Shown here: positions 1 to 10,799 of the stretch, piece by piece
Layout of the letters: each line of letters opens with the position of its first letter
Numbering within the stretch: the stretch's first letter is position 1
Assembly: GCA_964017235.1 (NCBI GenBank)
Contig: OZ024933.1
Coordinates: 91,975,432-92,039,431, forward strand
Direction: 5' to 3'
Source: Sabellastarte sp. h YS-2021
Taxonomy: Eukaryota; Annelida; Polychaeta; Sabellida; Sabellidae
DNA: 64,000 nt
The notes under the pieces: generated by a model
What the model saw: the letters and a program-made list of their open reading frames with translations, nothing else
What the model was told of the DNA's origin: nothing
Databases searched by the model: none
Made by a program: the position numbers and the translations under genes

Positions 1-311
1 TAACCTGCCAAGTTAAGGAACATCAGTAACTCAGGATCCATATGCAACTCTAACTTGGATCAAAGGTTAGATTGATGAAAGGTGAAAGTGAATAGTCGGT
101 AGGGGTAACCCGGGTCAGCCTGACACAGCTTATCCCGATTACTCTAAGGCCTACATCAATCCAACAGGAGACCTCCATTGTACTGGGACAAGGTCACAAG
201 GGGTCACAGCCAAATAGGGTAAACCAAGCTCAATTAAAACCCTAACTTGCCAAGTTAAGGGAGCTGTAAATTACTGCTACCCATCATACCTGTCACAGGG
301 TGGGATGGTGG
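1..311. other. Non-coding; probable A2-B2 spacer of YR element E1
   Basis: No gene is visible. A stretch near 92-125 (GGGTCAGCCTG core) resembles the spacer between the A2 and B2 repeats of the related element E3 near 26524-26560, so this is probably the equivalent spacer of E1, with its B2 repeat left of the window. The phrase TGCCAAGTTAAGG occurs twice (about 7 and 245). Confidence 0.4.
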
Positions 312-514
312 TTTCAAATCCTGTGTTAACATGTCCGTTTCCAATACAAAAGTGAAGACGGAGGTGAATTCAAATCCATAAAACCAACTTCTTATTGGGT
401 CCTAGAACAATAGGTTCCTAGAAATAGGTGACATACCCAAGAATTTGAGGTAGAACAAAACATTGAATGTAGGGCCAACTGCCCCTACAGGGTTCTTAAC
501 CGCCCTGCTCTACA
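312..514 (-). repeat. E1 terminal repeat A2
   Basis: Direct repeat of 5661-5872, sharing long blocks such as GGGTCCTAGAACAATAGGTT and the run ending GCCCTGCTCTAC. Several substitutions and a short indel separate the copies, so E1 is older than E4. On the minus strand it lies at the 3' side of the coding region. Confidence 0.85.
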
Positions 515-704
515 CAGTTGGGCCCGAAACAGTTGAAAGGTGAAGTTACTATTATGACCTTGGTCAAAGTGATGGTAAAGTTAAAGTCAAATTAATAATG
601 ATAGATGTAAAACAAGATTGAGGGTTTTTATTTACATGTTAGAAAAGATGTTTAAATCTTACATTAAAATGAAGGTTTAAAAATTGCACCAAACCCAAGC
701 TAAA
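515..704 (-). repeat. Probable B1 region of E1
   Basis: Non-coding segment between the recombinase end and A2. Its right end (CACCAAACCCAAGCTAAAAGG, about 690-710) matches the corresponding positions of E3 (about 26917-26935) and the fragment at 10440-10790, which identifies it as the common 3' non-coding end of this retroelement family. Its partner B2 is not in the window. Confidence 0.5.
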
Positions 705-885
705 AGGTAGTAGGGATGTGAGCAGAAAAGGTGAGTGGAATAACTGAGGCAGCCTCTGAGGAATTCTGGAGGTATGTCCACACAGCAGAGCTACGCCAGA
801 GGCCATCAGACATTTTGCAATGAGACATGCTTGTTAAAGCAGAAGGTGGTTTCCGACCTCCTGAATGTGTGGAACCCGTATCCTG
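705..885 (-). pseudogene. Tyrosine recombinase C-terminal end (E1)
   Basis: Reading the minus strand gives a segment starting FHTFRRSETT and, one frame over, LWRSSAVWTYLQNSSEAAS. These align with the C-terminus of the E4 recombinase (LHTFRRSGAT ... DCVWRYIVQDQTAS). The HxxR box and the catalytic tyrosine (in VWTYL) are recognisable, with one frameshift between them. Everything N-terminal to the HTFRRS box is missing: the recombinase joins directly to RNase H near 885-895. Confidence 0.75.
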
Positions 886-889
886 CCCC

Positions 890-2070
890 CATACATGTAA
901 AGCAGGCATCCAGAATCAGGGTTTCTTGGTAAGACACGGAAATACACTGGAATATGGTAACACTGTTAAATTGGGGTAAAAATTTAACAAACCAGTCACG
1001 ATCTGCATAGAACTTAGCAGTAAGTTATATTTTCTTCCTATTGGTAGAATATCTGAGGAGGACCAAGATCCTGTGTGGCCAAGATCCTGTGTGGATACAA
1101 ATGAGCTTGCCAATGAGAGACTGGAGATCTTTTTTGGTCAAATATTTCTTATGTTGACTGCTAAGACATTCCAAATAGATTGTATGCAATTTGTCAGGTT
1201 TAATACTAATGGCAGCATTAGGTATGTCTATTTGTGTGCCTAAACAAGTGATAACTTCTGAAGGTGGGGTCTTCTTGTCCGCATTCATAGGAAGGCCCAG
1301 TTCCTGCAATAAATTACTCAAAGCATCAACATATTCATGTGCAAATTCAGGGGCAACAACCACATAGTTATCAATGAAGGCATGGACCTTGCAGCCTAAC
1401 TCCTTCATCATGAAGGCAATGGTATCTGACGTCATCTGAAACACCACACTTCTGTGCGTCCAGCTGAACGTGATGCTCAAATCAATGTAAAATTGTCCCT
1501 TCCAGGATATGCCAACTTTGACGGCATCAACTGGGTTGACGCATAAGTTCTAAAAAGCAGGGACCACATCAATCTTGAAGATGACATGGTCATCAGTATC
1601 AATTATATCTTGGACAATATCATCCACACTTGGAAAATTAAGGGTGAAACACCTACCGTCAAATTTGAACTTGTTAACCTGGTCATTTACAGAGAAGCCA
1701 TATGGATGCGAAAGGTTAAGTATTATACGCCTGTTATCTATGTCCGTTGGGCGAGTAAGAAGAGGAGAACAGTGATAATGCTTGTTATCTATGCTACTTA
1801 CAGGACCTAACATAGCTCCCAATGTTGTTTCCTTGTCCAAGTAGTCCTGTACTGCTGAAAGGTGAGCCAGAGATGAATGATAGTTTTTGATATCTGAGTT
1901 ACAGAGAAAATGAGGTTCCACTAATGAGAGGGTGAATCCAAACTTTAAACATTGAAATAAGAAGTTTTCTGGATACTGTAGTAGCCTGTACTTCCAGGCC
2001 TGAAGATTAAGGCCAGAACTAAGTGGAATTCTAGCCTGTAATTAGGAAGCCCCCTGCTTGTAATTATATC
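890..2070 (-). pseudogene. Reverse transcriptase and start of RNase H (E1)
   Basis: Two frames (1550-1921 and 1025-1480) carry RT sequence: HYHCSPLLTRP and RRIILNLSHPYG match KFHISPFMTRE and RRVIIDLSFPKG of the E4 RT, and the polymerase box is FIDNYVVV instead of YIDD, so the second catalytic aspartate is lost. After the RT thumb (KDLQSLIGKLI) the frame shifts into an RNase H start (WFVKFLPQFN ... LDACFTCMGAG, about 890-1020) that carries the first catalytic Asp and then stops at the deletion joining it to the recombinase. The upstream part (about 1945-2070) aligns with the RT N-terminal extension. Non-functional because of shifts, active-site loss and the missing RNase H body. Confidence 0.8.
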
Positions 2071-2291
2071 GGTCATGTGCAAATATTGTATATTATCAAT
2101 ACAAATAACATTCCTGTCCGGGCCTACAGATGAAAAGTCTGCAGAGTGATGGTTAAGAGAACCCCTATCTTTATCTGTGATGACAAAGTCACTGTGGACG
2201 CCAGAGTCGAAATTGAAGTAAGGGTCTACAAGATTGGCCCTGATACCATTGGGAATATTTGTATTTAAAACAGCTTCATCCTCCACCCCAG

Positions 2292-3170
2292 TTATATGAT
2301 ATTATCAACAATTACACAAATATAGTCCACAAAAGACAAACCATCTCGGTCATAAGATAAACAGTCTCTCACATAATTATCAAAAACATCAGCAGGTGAA
2401 TATGACATAAGTTCATGGGATTTGTACCTGTCATAAAAGTGAATTTGTATATCATGGGTGGCCATTACATAAATTTCACCCTCAGGGATTTGTCTGCACT
2501 TTTCAACGATAACCACGTTTGGATAGCAGTAGATATAATGGCAGAAACCAAGGCAGTCCTGCATTTTGTTTTGTTTATTTATTTGGGGTTTTACGTCGCT
2601 TTCAACACTGTATAGGTCATATCACGACTGGTAGTTGAAAGGGCAGAGGAAACCAGTACATACAGTTCATCAGGGTTCTATACTGTAAAATGCCGACCAA
2701 CAGCAAGCAACTACCAGCTTTCCCACTTGAGGCTGTGCCAGGAACCGAACCCCGGCCTCAGAGGTGGGAGGCGAGAGTGTTACCACTCTGCCACCATGAC
2801 TCCCCCCCTGCATTTTGTTTTGATGAATATAAATAAAATAATTGTACATTACTACCCTGACCATCCACAATCTGGATAAAGTCCAGTGTAAATTCTGATT
2901 TATCTCCAGCAACAAAATCTGAATCATTAAGTATCCAATAAGTGGATCAGCCATGTCAACTTGTGTACCCCTATTATTAAACAAAGTACTAATATCAACA
3001 CACGAACCGTCAATATAACTCTGATGCATGTAATTATGACACCGGCACTGAAACCACTGTAATTTTTTTTTCTGTGCATAAGGCTCAACACACGTCAGTA
3101 AATTGACGAATATAATAATGGATGGAAACAATAGAACACACGTTTCGATTATACAAACAAAAAGAATCAT
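2292..3170 (-). pseudogene. Unidentified ORF of E1, split by a SINE
   Basis: Between gag and RT the minus strand has an open frame from 3170 with a very hydrophobic start (MILFVCIIETCVLLFPSIII, like a signal peptide or membrane segment), then a Cys-containing stretch (WFQCRCHNYMHQSYIDGSC). Removing the SINE at 2574-2806 and one 16-bp duplication restores one continuous frame of roughly 205 residues across the junction, ending at 2292. A second frame over about 2830-2950 also reads well, so a frameshift is possible. I recognise no family. It could be an element-encoded protein, an RT N-terminal extension, or captured host sequence. Confidence 0.4.
2574..2806 (-). mobile_element. tRNA-derived SINE, 16-bp target duplication
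   Basis: On the minus strand it begins with a tRNA-like head: an A-box-like TGGCAGAGTGG and a B-box-like GGTTCGGTTCC about 35 bp later. A conserved body follows and it ends ...GCGACGTAAAACCCC plus AAATAAATAAA. The direct repeats CCTGCATTTTGTTTTG at 2558-2573 and 2807-2822 are a target-site duplication, as expected for LINE-driven retroposition. It is inserted in the unidentified ORF of E1. Several more copies are in this window (8531, 9813, 12184, 22726, 27680). Confidence 0.93.
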
Positions 3171-4429
3171 TTCCAGAGCAGAGCTTCTGTAACCTTGGTT
3201 TCAAGTGGGTCCCCCTTCACCCGTCTTGTTTACAGTCCAAGAGGTGACCAAGATGGAGGAAGTGACAGATGCAGGAGTGTGTGGAAGTTCAGTAAAGCCG
3301 CAAGTGCGGAAAAATATAAAAAAATTTATTTGAAAAATTTTTAAACACAGTCAGTACACCAGTATTAGCATATGTTAAACATTACTTCCTAAACATTTAA
3401 ACTACATTACTACTCGTACAAGCTACTTGCAAAAGCTCCATACCTGGACATGTGACCAGGTAAACACATTTTAAACTTCATCATATATATTGTTACTATT
3501 ATAAACAGACCATATTACTAAAATAACAAATAAAATATGTTTTCCTTTAAGACGCAATAAATCTAAAATATATAATACTGTATTTTATACATAGAATACA
3601 AGTTCTTAATAATACTGATTTCTGTTTTGAAAGCTGCCAACTCTGGCAGTTGTCACTACTTCCACTGACCTAGCTGGAGCAAGGGTATGTTAACTGAAGG
3701 TAAACCAACCTCAAATTAACCTGATGTTACATGAATCCAGACTGATCACACAATTATTACACACTGCAACTTAAGAGCTAATGTACACCCACGACCTTTG
3801 GTGGTGGAGGAGTTGCGAGTTAATGACATGTTAACCTTTTCTCACCACACTGTAACAGATTGATTGAAGAAAACACTTGAGAGGGCACACAGGCCAACAG
3901 CTGTCACTGAAAGAAGAGGGAGTAAAGGGTGGGGTTCAAAAATAGTTCTTAACTTCTTAAAATCTAAACAAAGAGTCGCGCCAATTCCTGGCTGGGGGGC
4001 TTTTATACTCGAGAAGCCAGGTGTAGTAATATTGAAATAAAGTTCCAGGAAATAAAATAAGAACTTGAGGGGGGATACTGTGAATAAGCAAGGGGGGTCA
4101 CCCCTTGGACTGAAACCCGTTGCCCCAAGTTGCAATTAATTCACATTGTAAGGACCCAGATGCAATGGCATCTCACTAGTATGACTAGGAATTTTAACCC
4201 CAATATCTGTACAGGAACTCTGGGACAAGTTGTAAGGTTTTTTATTTAAGCAATCAAAGTGATAATATACTTGTCTAACTAAACTGCTAAGAGTGTCTTC
4301 AATAACACTCTTTAAAACTTTCAAGCTTAACAGTTATTTGATTGCCCTTGGAAAAACTTGGCTGTTGAATAGGCAGATGTCCATCCTATTTACTGGTTGG
4401 ACCCTCCTGGGTCCTCAACTTTATATTAC
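3171..4429. other. E1 internal non-coding stretch
   Basis: No convincing gene. Roughly 3300-3800 is very AT-rich. The minus-strand open frames at 3842-4135 and 4136-4324 show no family features and start or stop without relation to the flanking gag and RT, so I treat them as chance frames. The stretch is longer than the gag-RT spacing I would expect, so it may be an insertion. Confidence 0.4.
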
Positions 4430-5596
4430 ATTTCTCTTCCAGGTGAGCCAGGATCCTTCCTGATTTCGCACAAAATGAACAGTGGTGTCTAAAGTTGACA
4501 TGATTCGAGTCGTAGGAACATGAATCTTGATTATGATATCTACAGATCCTGTCCTTCCTTTAGGAGCTTGCCATGGCAATCTGAGATGCAGATAATCGGT
4601 TAAGTGACCACTGAACGCTATCCTCCCATGTAAGGGTGCCCTGCTCCACCTTGTGCATGAAGTGCATGCTTAGCAGCAGTTGGGTCATGAATATGGAACA
4701 CATTGTATAATTTCCCTACTGCCCACTCAGGTAAAGATAACTCATCATTACCTGATCTCTTCTTTCCACTGACCCCTAGGTAGCCCTCATTGGGCTACCT
4801 TGCCTCTGGGACTGCAGTTACAGTGTCTGTGGTGTTTAATCTACCAGACTTCTTAACTCGGGCAGGATTACCATGGATGGACTCCTGACGTGTCTTAGCA
4901 TCATACGTTGATAGTATCTGTGACACAGACTGAGAAATACACGGATTATGACGAAAAACATGAAGATCTGGAAGTATACTGTCATTTAAAACCCGTTGAA
5001 TTGTATCTTGAGCAAGTGCAGCAGCTTGACCACTTGACATGACAGCGGCTGGTTGGCTGTGTGTTTGATGCAGTATTGATGCATGGTTAACATCACGCAA
5101 CCTCGGGTGCATCTGAATGTCAGGATTGGTTGTGTCAGTAAAACCACGGCTGGATGTAGCTTGGCTGCCGGATACCGTGGCAGTTAGTTGGTGGAATGCC
5201 TGATGCATTGCTGATGCTGAATTTAATACCCAAATTTAGTTGTGGGTTCGGAGACTCTGTTGATGCTGCTACAGGGTTGGAATTATGATAAGGTCTATTT
5301 GCCTCCAAGTCCTGAACACGCTTGAGCAGAGCTTCATTTGAAATGTCAACTTTCCGCAAGTAAGCTAGGATGGTAGCAGAGTCAGATGAGGCGTCAGACA
5401 AATGCACAGGTGAACAGTGAAGTGCTGAAAACGCATTGCTACTTACTGATTGAACGTTCTGTGGTGACAAAAGAGGAGAACCAGCCATGTCAGAACTAGC
5501 ATTAAGGTCTCCTTAACCACCACCAGCCGGCACTGTCAATTTCGCTGACTTCTTCTTGGGAGTGTCTTTTGTAGCCGTTTCCCCTATTTTCACCAT
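4430..5596 (-). pseudogene. Gag-like ORF1 with zinc-knuckle end (E1)
   Basis: It starts at the ATG at 5596 (MVKIGETATKDTPKKKSAKL), meets an in-frame TAA after about 27 codons, continues as MAGSPLLSPQ (from 5488), shifts frame near 5200-5225 and runs on through a helical segment (SVSQILSTYDAKTRQESIHG) typical of DIRS-order gag proteins. The C-terminal part (about 4440-4560) has a Cys/His pattern DRICRYHN...CSY...HHCSFCAKSG...HLEEKC, like the nucleic-acid-binding knuckle of such gags. Its probable role was packaging the element RNA. Broken by one stop and at least two shifts. Confidence 0.7.
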
Positions 5597-5660
5597 GATT
5601 ATATGTAACTAAGATCCCAAACTAAAATTCTAAAAATTTGTATAAATAAACAATCTTTAA

Positions 5661-5872
5661 TTTCAAATCCTGTGTTAACATGTCCGTTACCAACACAGAA
5701 GTGAAGCCTGTTACGATGGAGGTGAATTCAAAACCATGAAGCTCCCTTCTGATTGGGTCCTAGAACAATAGGTTCCTAGAAATAGGTCACATACCCAAGA
5801 GTTTGAGGTAGAACAAAACATTGAATGTAGGGCCAACTGCCCCAGCAGGGCCCTTAACAGCCCTGCTCTACA
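5661..5872 (-). repeat. E1 terminal repeat A1
   Basis: 5' terminal direct repeat of E1, about 65 bp upstream of the gag ATG. It matches 312-514 with scattered substitutions. It probably holds the element promoter, by analogy with the family; no core promoter motif was identified with confidence. Confidence 0.85.
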
Positions 5873-6387
5873 AATCTGGGAGATTTGGGTAATGCCCTGG
5901 GGTCCGAAATCTAATAATCTTGATGGATATTTAAATCTCAGAGATTTAGGTATGCTCTGTGTACCAGAATGTAATCTTTGTAGAAATTCAACATAAGCTT
6001 GAAAAAAGTCAACTGAAATACAAAAAGTGGGTCTTCTATACAGAAAAATCTATCATTCAAGCAAGGTGCAGCTTTCAGACATGAAGAAAATGCATTTTAA
6101 ACATATTATTTATTAAACATGACAGAAACTGAAATTTTCAGTCTATTTCAAGAATTTTACAATCAACATCAAATCCCATTTTCAAGGGAAATCTGTAATA
6201 TGGGTGTTACTGATGTAAGGGATAAATGTCCTGTAAGAAGTGTCATACAAACTACGGCTGCAGCTAATAAAATTTTGACAGCAGTTACTTCTTACATTGC
6301 ATTTAGTTGTGCAATTAACACCTATGCTTCTGCAGCAGCATTTATTAGATTTCGGACCCCAGGGCAATACTCAAATCTCCCAGATTG
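5872..6387. mobile_element. Inverted-repeat element (MITE-like), 46-bp arms
   Basis: 5872-5917 and 6342-6387 are inverted copies of each other: AATCTGGGAGATTTG at the outer end, GGGGTCCGAAATCTAATAA at the inner end, with about two mismatches in 45. The 516-bp unit has no transposase. Its left edge coincides with the 5' end of E1. The plus-strand frame at 6119-6403 runs through the right arm and is probably not a gene. No target duplication could be defined. Confidence 0.65.
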
Positions 6388-8530
6388 GACTTTCAACCGG
6401 TAGAAACTCGAATTGGACTTTCTGCCAAGTTTATCTTACCGTAGTTATATTACATCATAGTTACAGTAGGTTGTTGATTATGTATAATACCAGTATGATG
6501 ATGATTATGGGCAACATGATGCTAACAGAACAGAACTCTAAAAATTTAATGAGGATTAAGTTACATGAAATAAAATAATGAATGCCTTTTAATAGTGCAT
6601 GTAAAACAAAAGGTATTGACAGTGACAAGGTTTAGGAACAGTGACCAGTAAAAACAGACTGCCACTGATTTATAACTAAACAGAACTTCATGAGTTGATG
6701 TACTCTTTACCGTCTTTGTGGACTGCGGAAATAGGCTGTTACTTTCACTTATTTTGTTATAACTTCGTAAGTTGATTCAAGAACATCCACTCTTTTCCAT
6801 CAATTTTAATATTATCCACGCTGCATGTACTACTGTATATTGGGTTTCCCTTTGTATACTCCAGGGTGACTTATTTTTATTTGGGATATTGATATATCAA
6901 TCTACCAACCATAAACATTACTTATACACAATATACTTTCTCCATTTGAAAAGAAAATCAAGTACTTTAAACAGTTGCCATTCATCATACTTTTGTCCAG
7001 TGATGCACACAAATATGTTGACATTACCACAAAAACGTACAAACATAACAGGCACTTTTGTTAACAAACTTTCTTAGTCTTTGCCTGGGGGCTCACCCAT
7101 AAGTCCAAAATAGCACGTGTATATTTCTATCTACCACATCATCTTTTCACTTTATCAGTCTCAGTGGCCTACTAGGTCTCATAAATGGACTAGGCATTTG
7201 AGTAACAATAACCTAAGAGAATCTACACCAGAGATCTATTTTTGATTTGATTTATCCCATTTGATTCCCAGTACTGCTAATGCCAATTGGTCCTCAGGTT
7301 ACCTACAAATTTATCATTCCCCTGTTGTCAAGCAAAGTAACACGGGCATGGTTTTATGTATGCTATTTCTACTGAAATTCTTTATTTGGCACACTGTATT
7401 TATAATTTATATTGTATATAAATTATCTAATTTAAGTGTACTTCTCTGGAAGAAGGATGGACATTTACATTGTTGGTCACATTCTTCCCAATAAGTCAAG
7501 ATATAATATCTTGGTCAAGGGGTCACAGTCCTGAGTCAAACCAAAGGTTTGCTATGGCAAATCCCTCAAGACTAAAATTTAGACTTTGTGAGAAAAGTAT
7601 TTGCCACAGAACCATAACGCCACTTCAAAAGCCCACTCATGGTTAAGTGGAAGGGCTAGATAGCTGGAAGAATATGAGCAAAAGGTGAGTGTATGTCACC
7701 CAAACAACAAAGGTCTATTGGTTATGGACTGCTGTAAGGCAAGAAACACAGGAGACTTGTGGGGACATGTGGGGAGGTGTTACTGATAAGTAAAACCATA
7801 CTTCATCCATCTTTCTTGTGCCTTGCCTCATCATGTGTTAGAGTGCAACACTATGCTGGTGCCCATTAAGTCTCAGCTTGCCAACAGATTTATTTCTCCA
7901 GTTTTTGTTTCTCAAAACTTAGACTTTCTTAGACGGTTGCATACTTTTAATGGCATGCTTGTCAACGGTGGGGGGTGGTGATCATCGATCAAGCTTCTCA
8001 TCTGCTAATGTTACACAAGTTATACAGAAGTTATCTGAAGGTGACTGAAGGCACTGCATCTGTCACGAGTCTGTTGTCAAAGGTTTTTTGAAATACTGAT
8101 CCACACGACAACCTTATTTGGTAAATAGGGTATGCTCACTGATAGACGTGTCTTTATTCGGGTGGCCATTTTGGAAACTGTGGTGGAAACTTGGAAGCAG
8201 GAACTTTTTAATTTTATTTTTACAGACTCTTATTTTGGAATTTAACTCTTGTAAATATTACATAACATGCGGAGGACCAAGAAGTCTGTTTACACTTGAA
8301 AAATGCGATTGCCATTGATCATGAAATTTCAAACATTTGAAATTGCATTGGTGTACAAGACACCAACCCATAGTGTACCAGGCCGATTTGTGGTGAAGCA
8401 GGTGACTTGGGGCCTGATGGGGGCCCACACCTGTAATATTGTACAGGAAAACTCGCCCTTGAAATCACAGCTAACACTAGGGGTGATGGTACCATGGGTA
8501 ACAACACTAACTATGTATTTGATGAATATT
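6388..8530. other. No gene recognised
   Basis: AT-rich sequence without splice-bounded open frames, tandem repeats or family matches that I can support. The short open frames (for example 6772-7077 and 7261-7494) have no domain features. Confidence 0.5.
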
Positions 8531-8776
8531 GGGGGGTCACGATGGTGCCGTGGTGACACACTCGTCTCCCACGTCAGAGATCATAATTTGGAATCCCAAC
8601 CTGGCCTCAGTTGGAAAAGCTGGTAAGTGCTGGCCGTTAGTTGGCAGTTTACAGCACAGAACCTTGATCAATTGTACGTACTGATTTCTTCTGTGCTTCC
8701 CAGTACCCGTCACAATTCAACTAATACAATGGCACTAGGCGTGATGTAACACACTCAATAAACAAATAAATTGATT
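8531..8776 (+). mobile_element. Diverged tRNA-derived SINE
   Basis: Same SINE family as 2574-2806 but older: the head GGTGCCGTGGTGACACACTC, the GGAAAAGCTGGTAAGTGCTG body and the GTACGTACTGATTTCTTCTG segment are all recognisable with many substitutions. The tail ends in AATAAACAAATAAATT. No target duplication seen. Confidence 0.75.
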
Positions 8777-9190
8777 AATAGTATACCTAAAAACCCATTA
8801 AATAAGACCTACCTATTATCTTGACACACATGAAAGTGAAATTTCTGGCATGTTTCAGTTAAACAGTGGAAACACCTTCGAGTTGATTCACTAACTGCTG
8901 ACAGTTTATTCACAAGTACAGTGGCAGAACAATACACATTGTGCACGTTCAAGGTTTGGAATTACCTGAGGGTAAAGGGAAATTTCATTATTTTCACATA
9001 CCTGGAGGCACTAGAGCCACAATTTCTTTGTGTGGCAGGATACCTGGCGGTCTACTCATCTTGGTGGTTCATACTAATAGACAAAGAGTCTGTATCACAT
9101 GATAGTAAAGAAAATGGGCAAGATATGATAGATCCAAAGTTGCAAATGAAAAGTATGAACCAAAACTGTGTGGTTAAACATTGATTTAAA

Positions 9191-9765
9191 ATGTCTTGTG
9201 TCCTTTATATACAATGCAAAATTAATGGCATTAGTAAACAACAAAGGTCTCAACCTAGTGAAATCAGTTATTCGAAAGTGGAAATAAATGCACGAATGAA
9301 TCAAAATGTCAATGTGCCTAGCATTGATTGTAACACACAATTAAACAACACCAAACAGCATAGTTCAGGGCATGTCCAAACGGACCTAGAGGCTAATTTT
9401 CACAAGTACACTGGTGAGGGTTTTGCAGGAGAAGACATATACATTCCCCAAAAGTCCCGTGGCCACACACCTATGCAGGCTAATGAATTTGAGTTTATAT
9501 GTACTGACAGGCCGCCATAATTAAGAAGTATGCACCAGTACCTTAAAATATCTGCAACCGTTAGAACAGGTCTCCAAAATTACAAGAAAGCCAAAATAAA
9601 TATATCAGGATTGAACCTGGATACTTAGGGGCATCAGAATGCCAAAAACTTAACCAATACCCATATTTCCAATCATTTTCGGCACTTCAGCACAATACAA
9701 AATTATAATACTTAAATAAAGAGAAGTCATTAAGGGCAATACCAGGAGCTATGGATTTTATGACT
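9191..9765 (+). pseudogene. RT N-terminal region of YR element E2
   Basis: An open frame from 9191 ends at a TAA at 9518-9520 but continues in the same frame as LQNYKKAKINISGLNLDT (about 9570-9625), matching the segment before the RT core in E1 and the general SGLNL-K-W box of DIRS-order RTs. A shifted frame then gives NHFSALQHNTKL and KSLRAIPGAM (about 9660-9755), matching the NHFSAL...LGAM region. It is the 5' end of the same copy whose RT palm lies at 10800 onwards; a SINE and an opposite-strand fragment separate the two. Confidence 0.65.
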
Positions 9766-9812
9766 TATGATCATTTTTATTTCTTAATAATCTTAAATCT
9801 GCCTTATCCTTA

Positions 9813-10043
9813 AGGGGCCATGGTGGCAGAGTGGTAACATTCTCGCCTCCCACCTCTGAGGCTGGGGTTCGGTTCACGGCCCTACCTCAAGTGGGAAAGC
9901 TGGTAGTTGCTTGCCGTTGGTTGGCAGTTTACAGTACAGAACCTTGACCACCTGTATGTACTGGTTTCCTCTGCCCTTTCAACTACCTGTCATGATATGA
10001 CCTGTACAGTGTTGAAAGCGACGTAAAACCCCAAATAAATAAA
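9813..10043 (+). mobile_element. tRNA-derived SINE, 8-bp target duplication
   Basis: Well preserved copy: GGTGGCAGAGTGGTAACATT head, GGGGTTCGGTTC B box, TTGAAAGCGACGTAAAACCC end and an AAATAAATAAAT tail. TATCCTTA occurs at 9805-9812 and 10044-10051. It lies inside the E2 retroelement remnant. Confidence 0.9.
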
Positions 10044-10439
10044 TATCCTTATGGAAACTCTTAAAATGACCTTTTAGATAAGCAGAAGTTTGATCACAGC
10101 AAATTCAATTTCCAATCTCCACAATCGAAGACATTACTCAGGAAACCATGAACATAGAGAAGGAAACAGGCAGTATTGGCCAAGTTAGACGTGGTAAATG
10201 CCCATTGCCCCCGGGTCATATCAGGTTAAATGAAATTTAAGGTGATAGTAAAAGCGCCAATGGGGATATTTATAGGATACGTTTGATTGCAACTTGAGGG
10301 CACCTTAAGTAGATCAAGAAAAAGTGAATAGTTTGTTGTGGCTCTAGCCCCACCTATAGGGACAAAGGCCACCCTAAAGTTAGTTATTTTAATTTTTATT
10401 TCAAGCTTCGGTTGAGGTGGCCTCAAATTGAATTTAAGT

Positions 10440-10790
10440 TAAATTTGGTATTTAGGATATACTAAAATTTCAACACTGGTTACTGGGGTGTACAAATGTA
10501 TGTAAATGAGATGAAAACATCACAGAATGTTGAATTAAATATACATGACTGAGGGGTTGTAAAAAGTTGTTAAAATGAACATTGTTTGGCAAAGACAGAC
10601 CCAAAACCCCAACTAGGAGGTAGTGGGAAGGTGTAGATGTTTTTGGAAGTTCAGGGCTACTTGTTCAGAGGCGTCATAATCTAAGGTGATATATTTCCAA
10701 ACACAATCTGAGGTCCAGGTCCCATGACTCATAATTTCTTGCAGATGGAGATTCAAATTAAAGGCAACTGAAGGATGGAACCAGCTGACG
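10440..10790 (-). pseudogene. Recombinase C-terminus and 3' end, inverted fragment
   Basis: The minus strand over about 10615-10780 reads VAFNLNLHLQEIMSHGTW then TSDCVWKYITLDYDASEQVA, an excellent match to the C-terminus of the E4 recombinase including the catalytic Tyr (VWKYI) and the upstream SHGTW box. It is followed by the family 3' non-coding end. It is oriented against the surrounding plus-strand E2 RT, so it is either a separate inserted fragment or an inversion. Confidence 0.8.
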
Positions 10791-10799
10791 CTTTGAAAT

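Larger units (their letters stand above)
312..5872 (-). mobile_element. E1: decayed YR retrotransposon (Ngaro/PAT-like)
   Basis: A minus-strand retroelement bounded by direct repeats of about 205 bp (A1 at 5661-5872, A2 at 312-514). In transcription order it holds a gag-like ORF, an unidentified ORF, reverse transcriptase, the start of RNase H and the end of a tyrosine recombinase, then B1 and A2. This order and split direct repeats are known for Ngaro/PAT elements of the DIRS order, which insert by a tyrosine recombinase and make no target-site duplication. Stops, frameshifts, an internal deletion and a SINE insertion (2574-2806) show it is inactive. The assignment rests on alignment by eye with the intact E4 proteins in this window. 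Confidence 0.8.

Noticed and set aside
2770..2806. tRNA gene suggested by the A- and B-box-like motifs
   Set aside because: The acceptor and anticodon stems cannot be closed and the same head occurs in all the SINE copies, so it is a SINE head, not a tRNA gene.
6119..6403. 94-codon plus-strand frame
   Set aside because: It reads through the right arm of an inverted-repeat element and has no family match, so it is likely chance.
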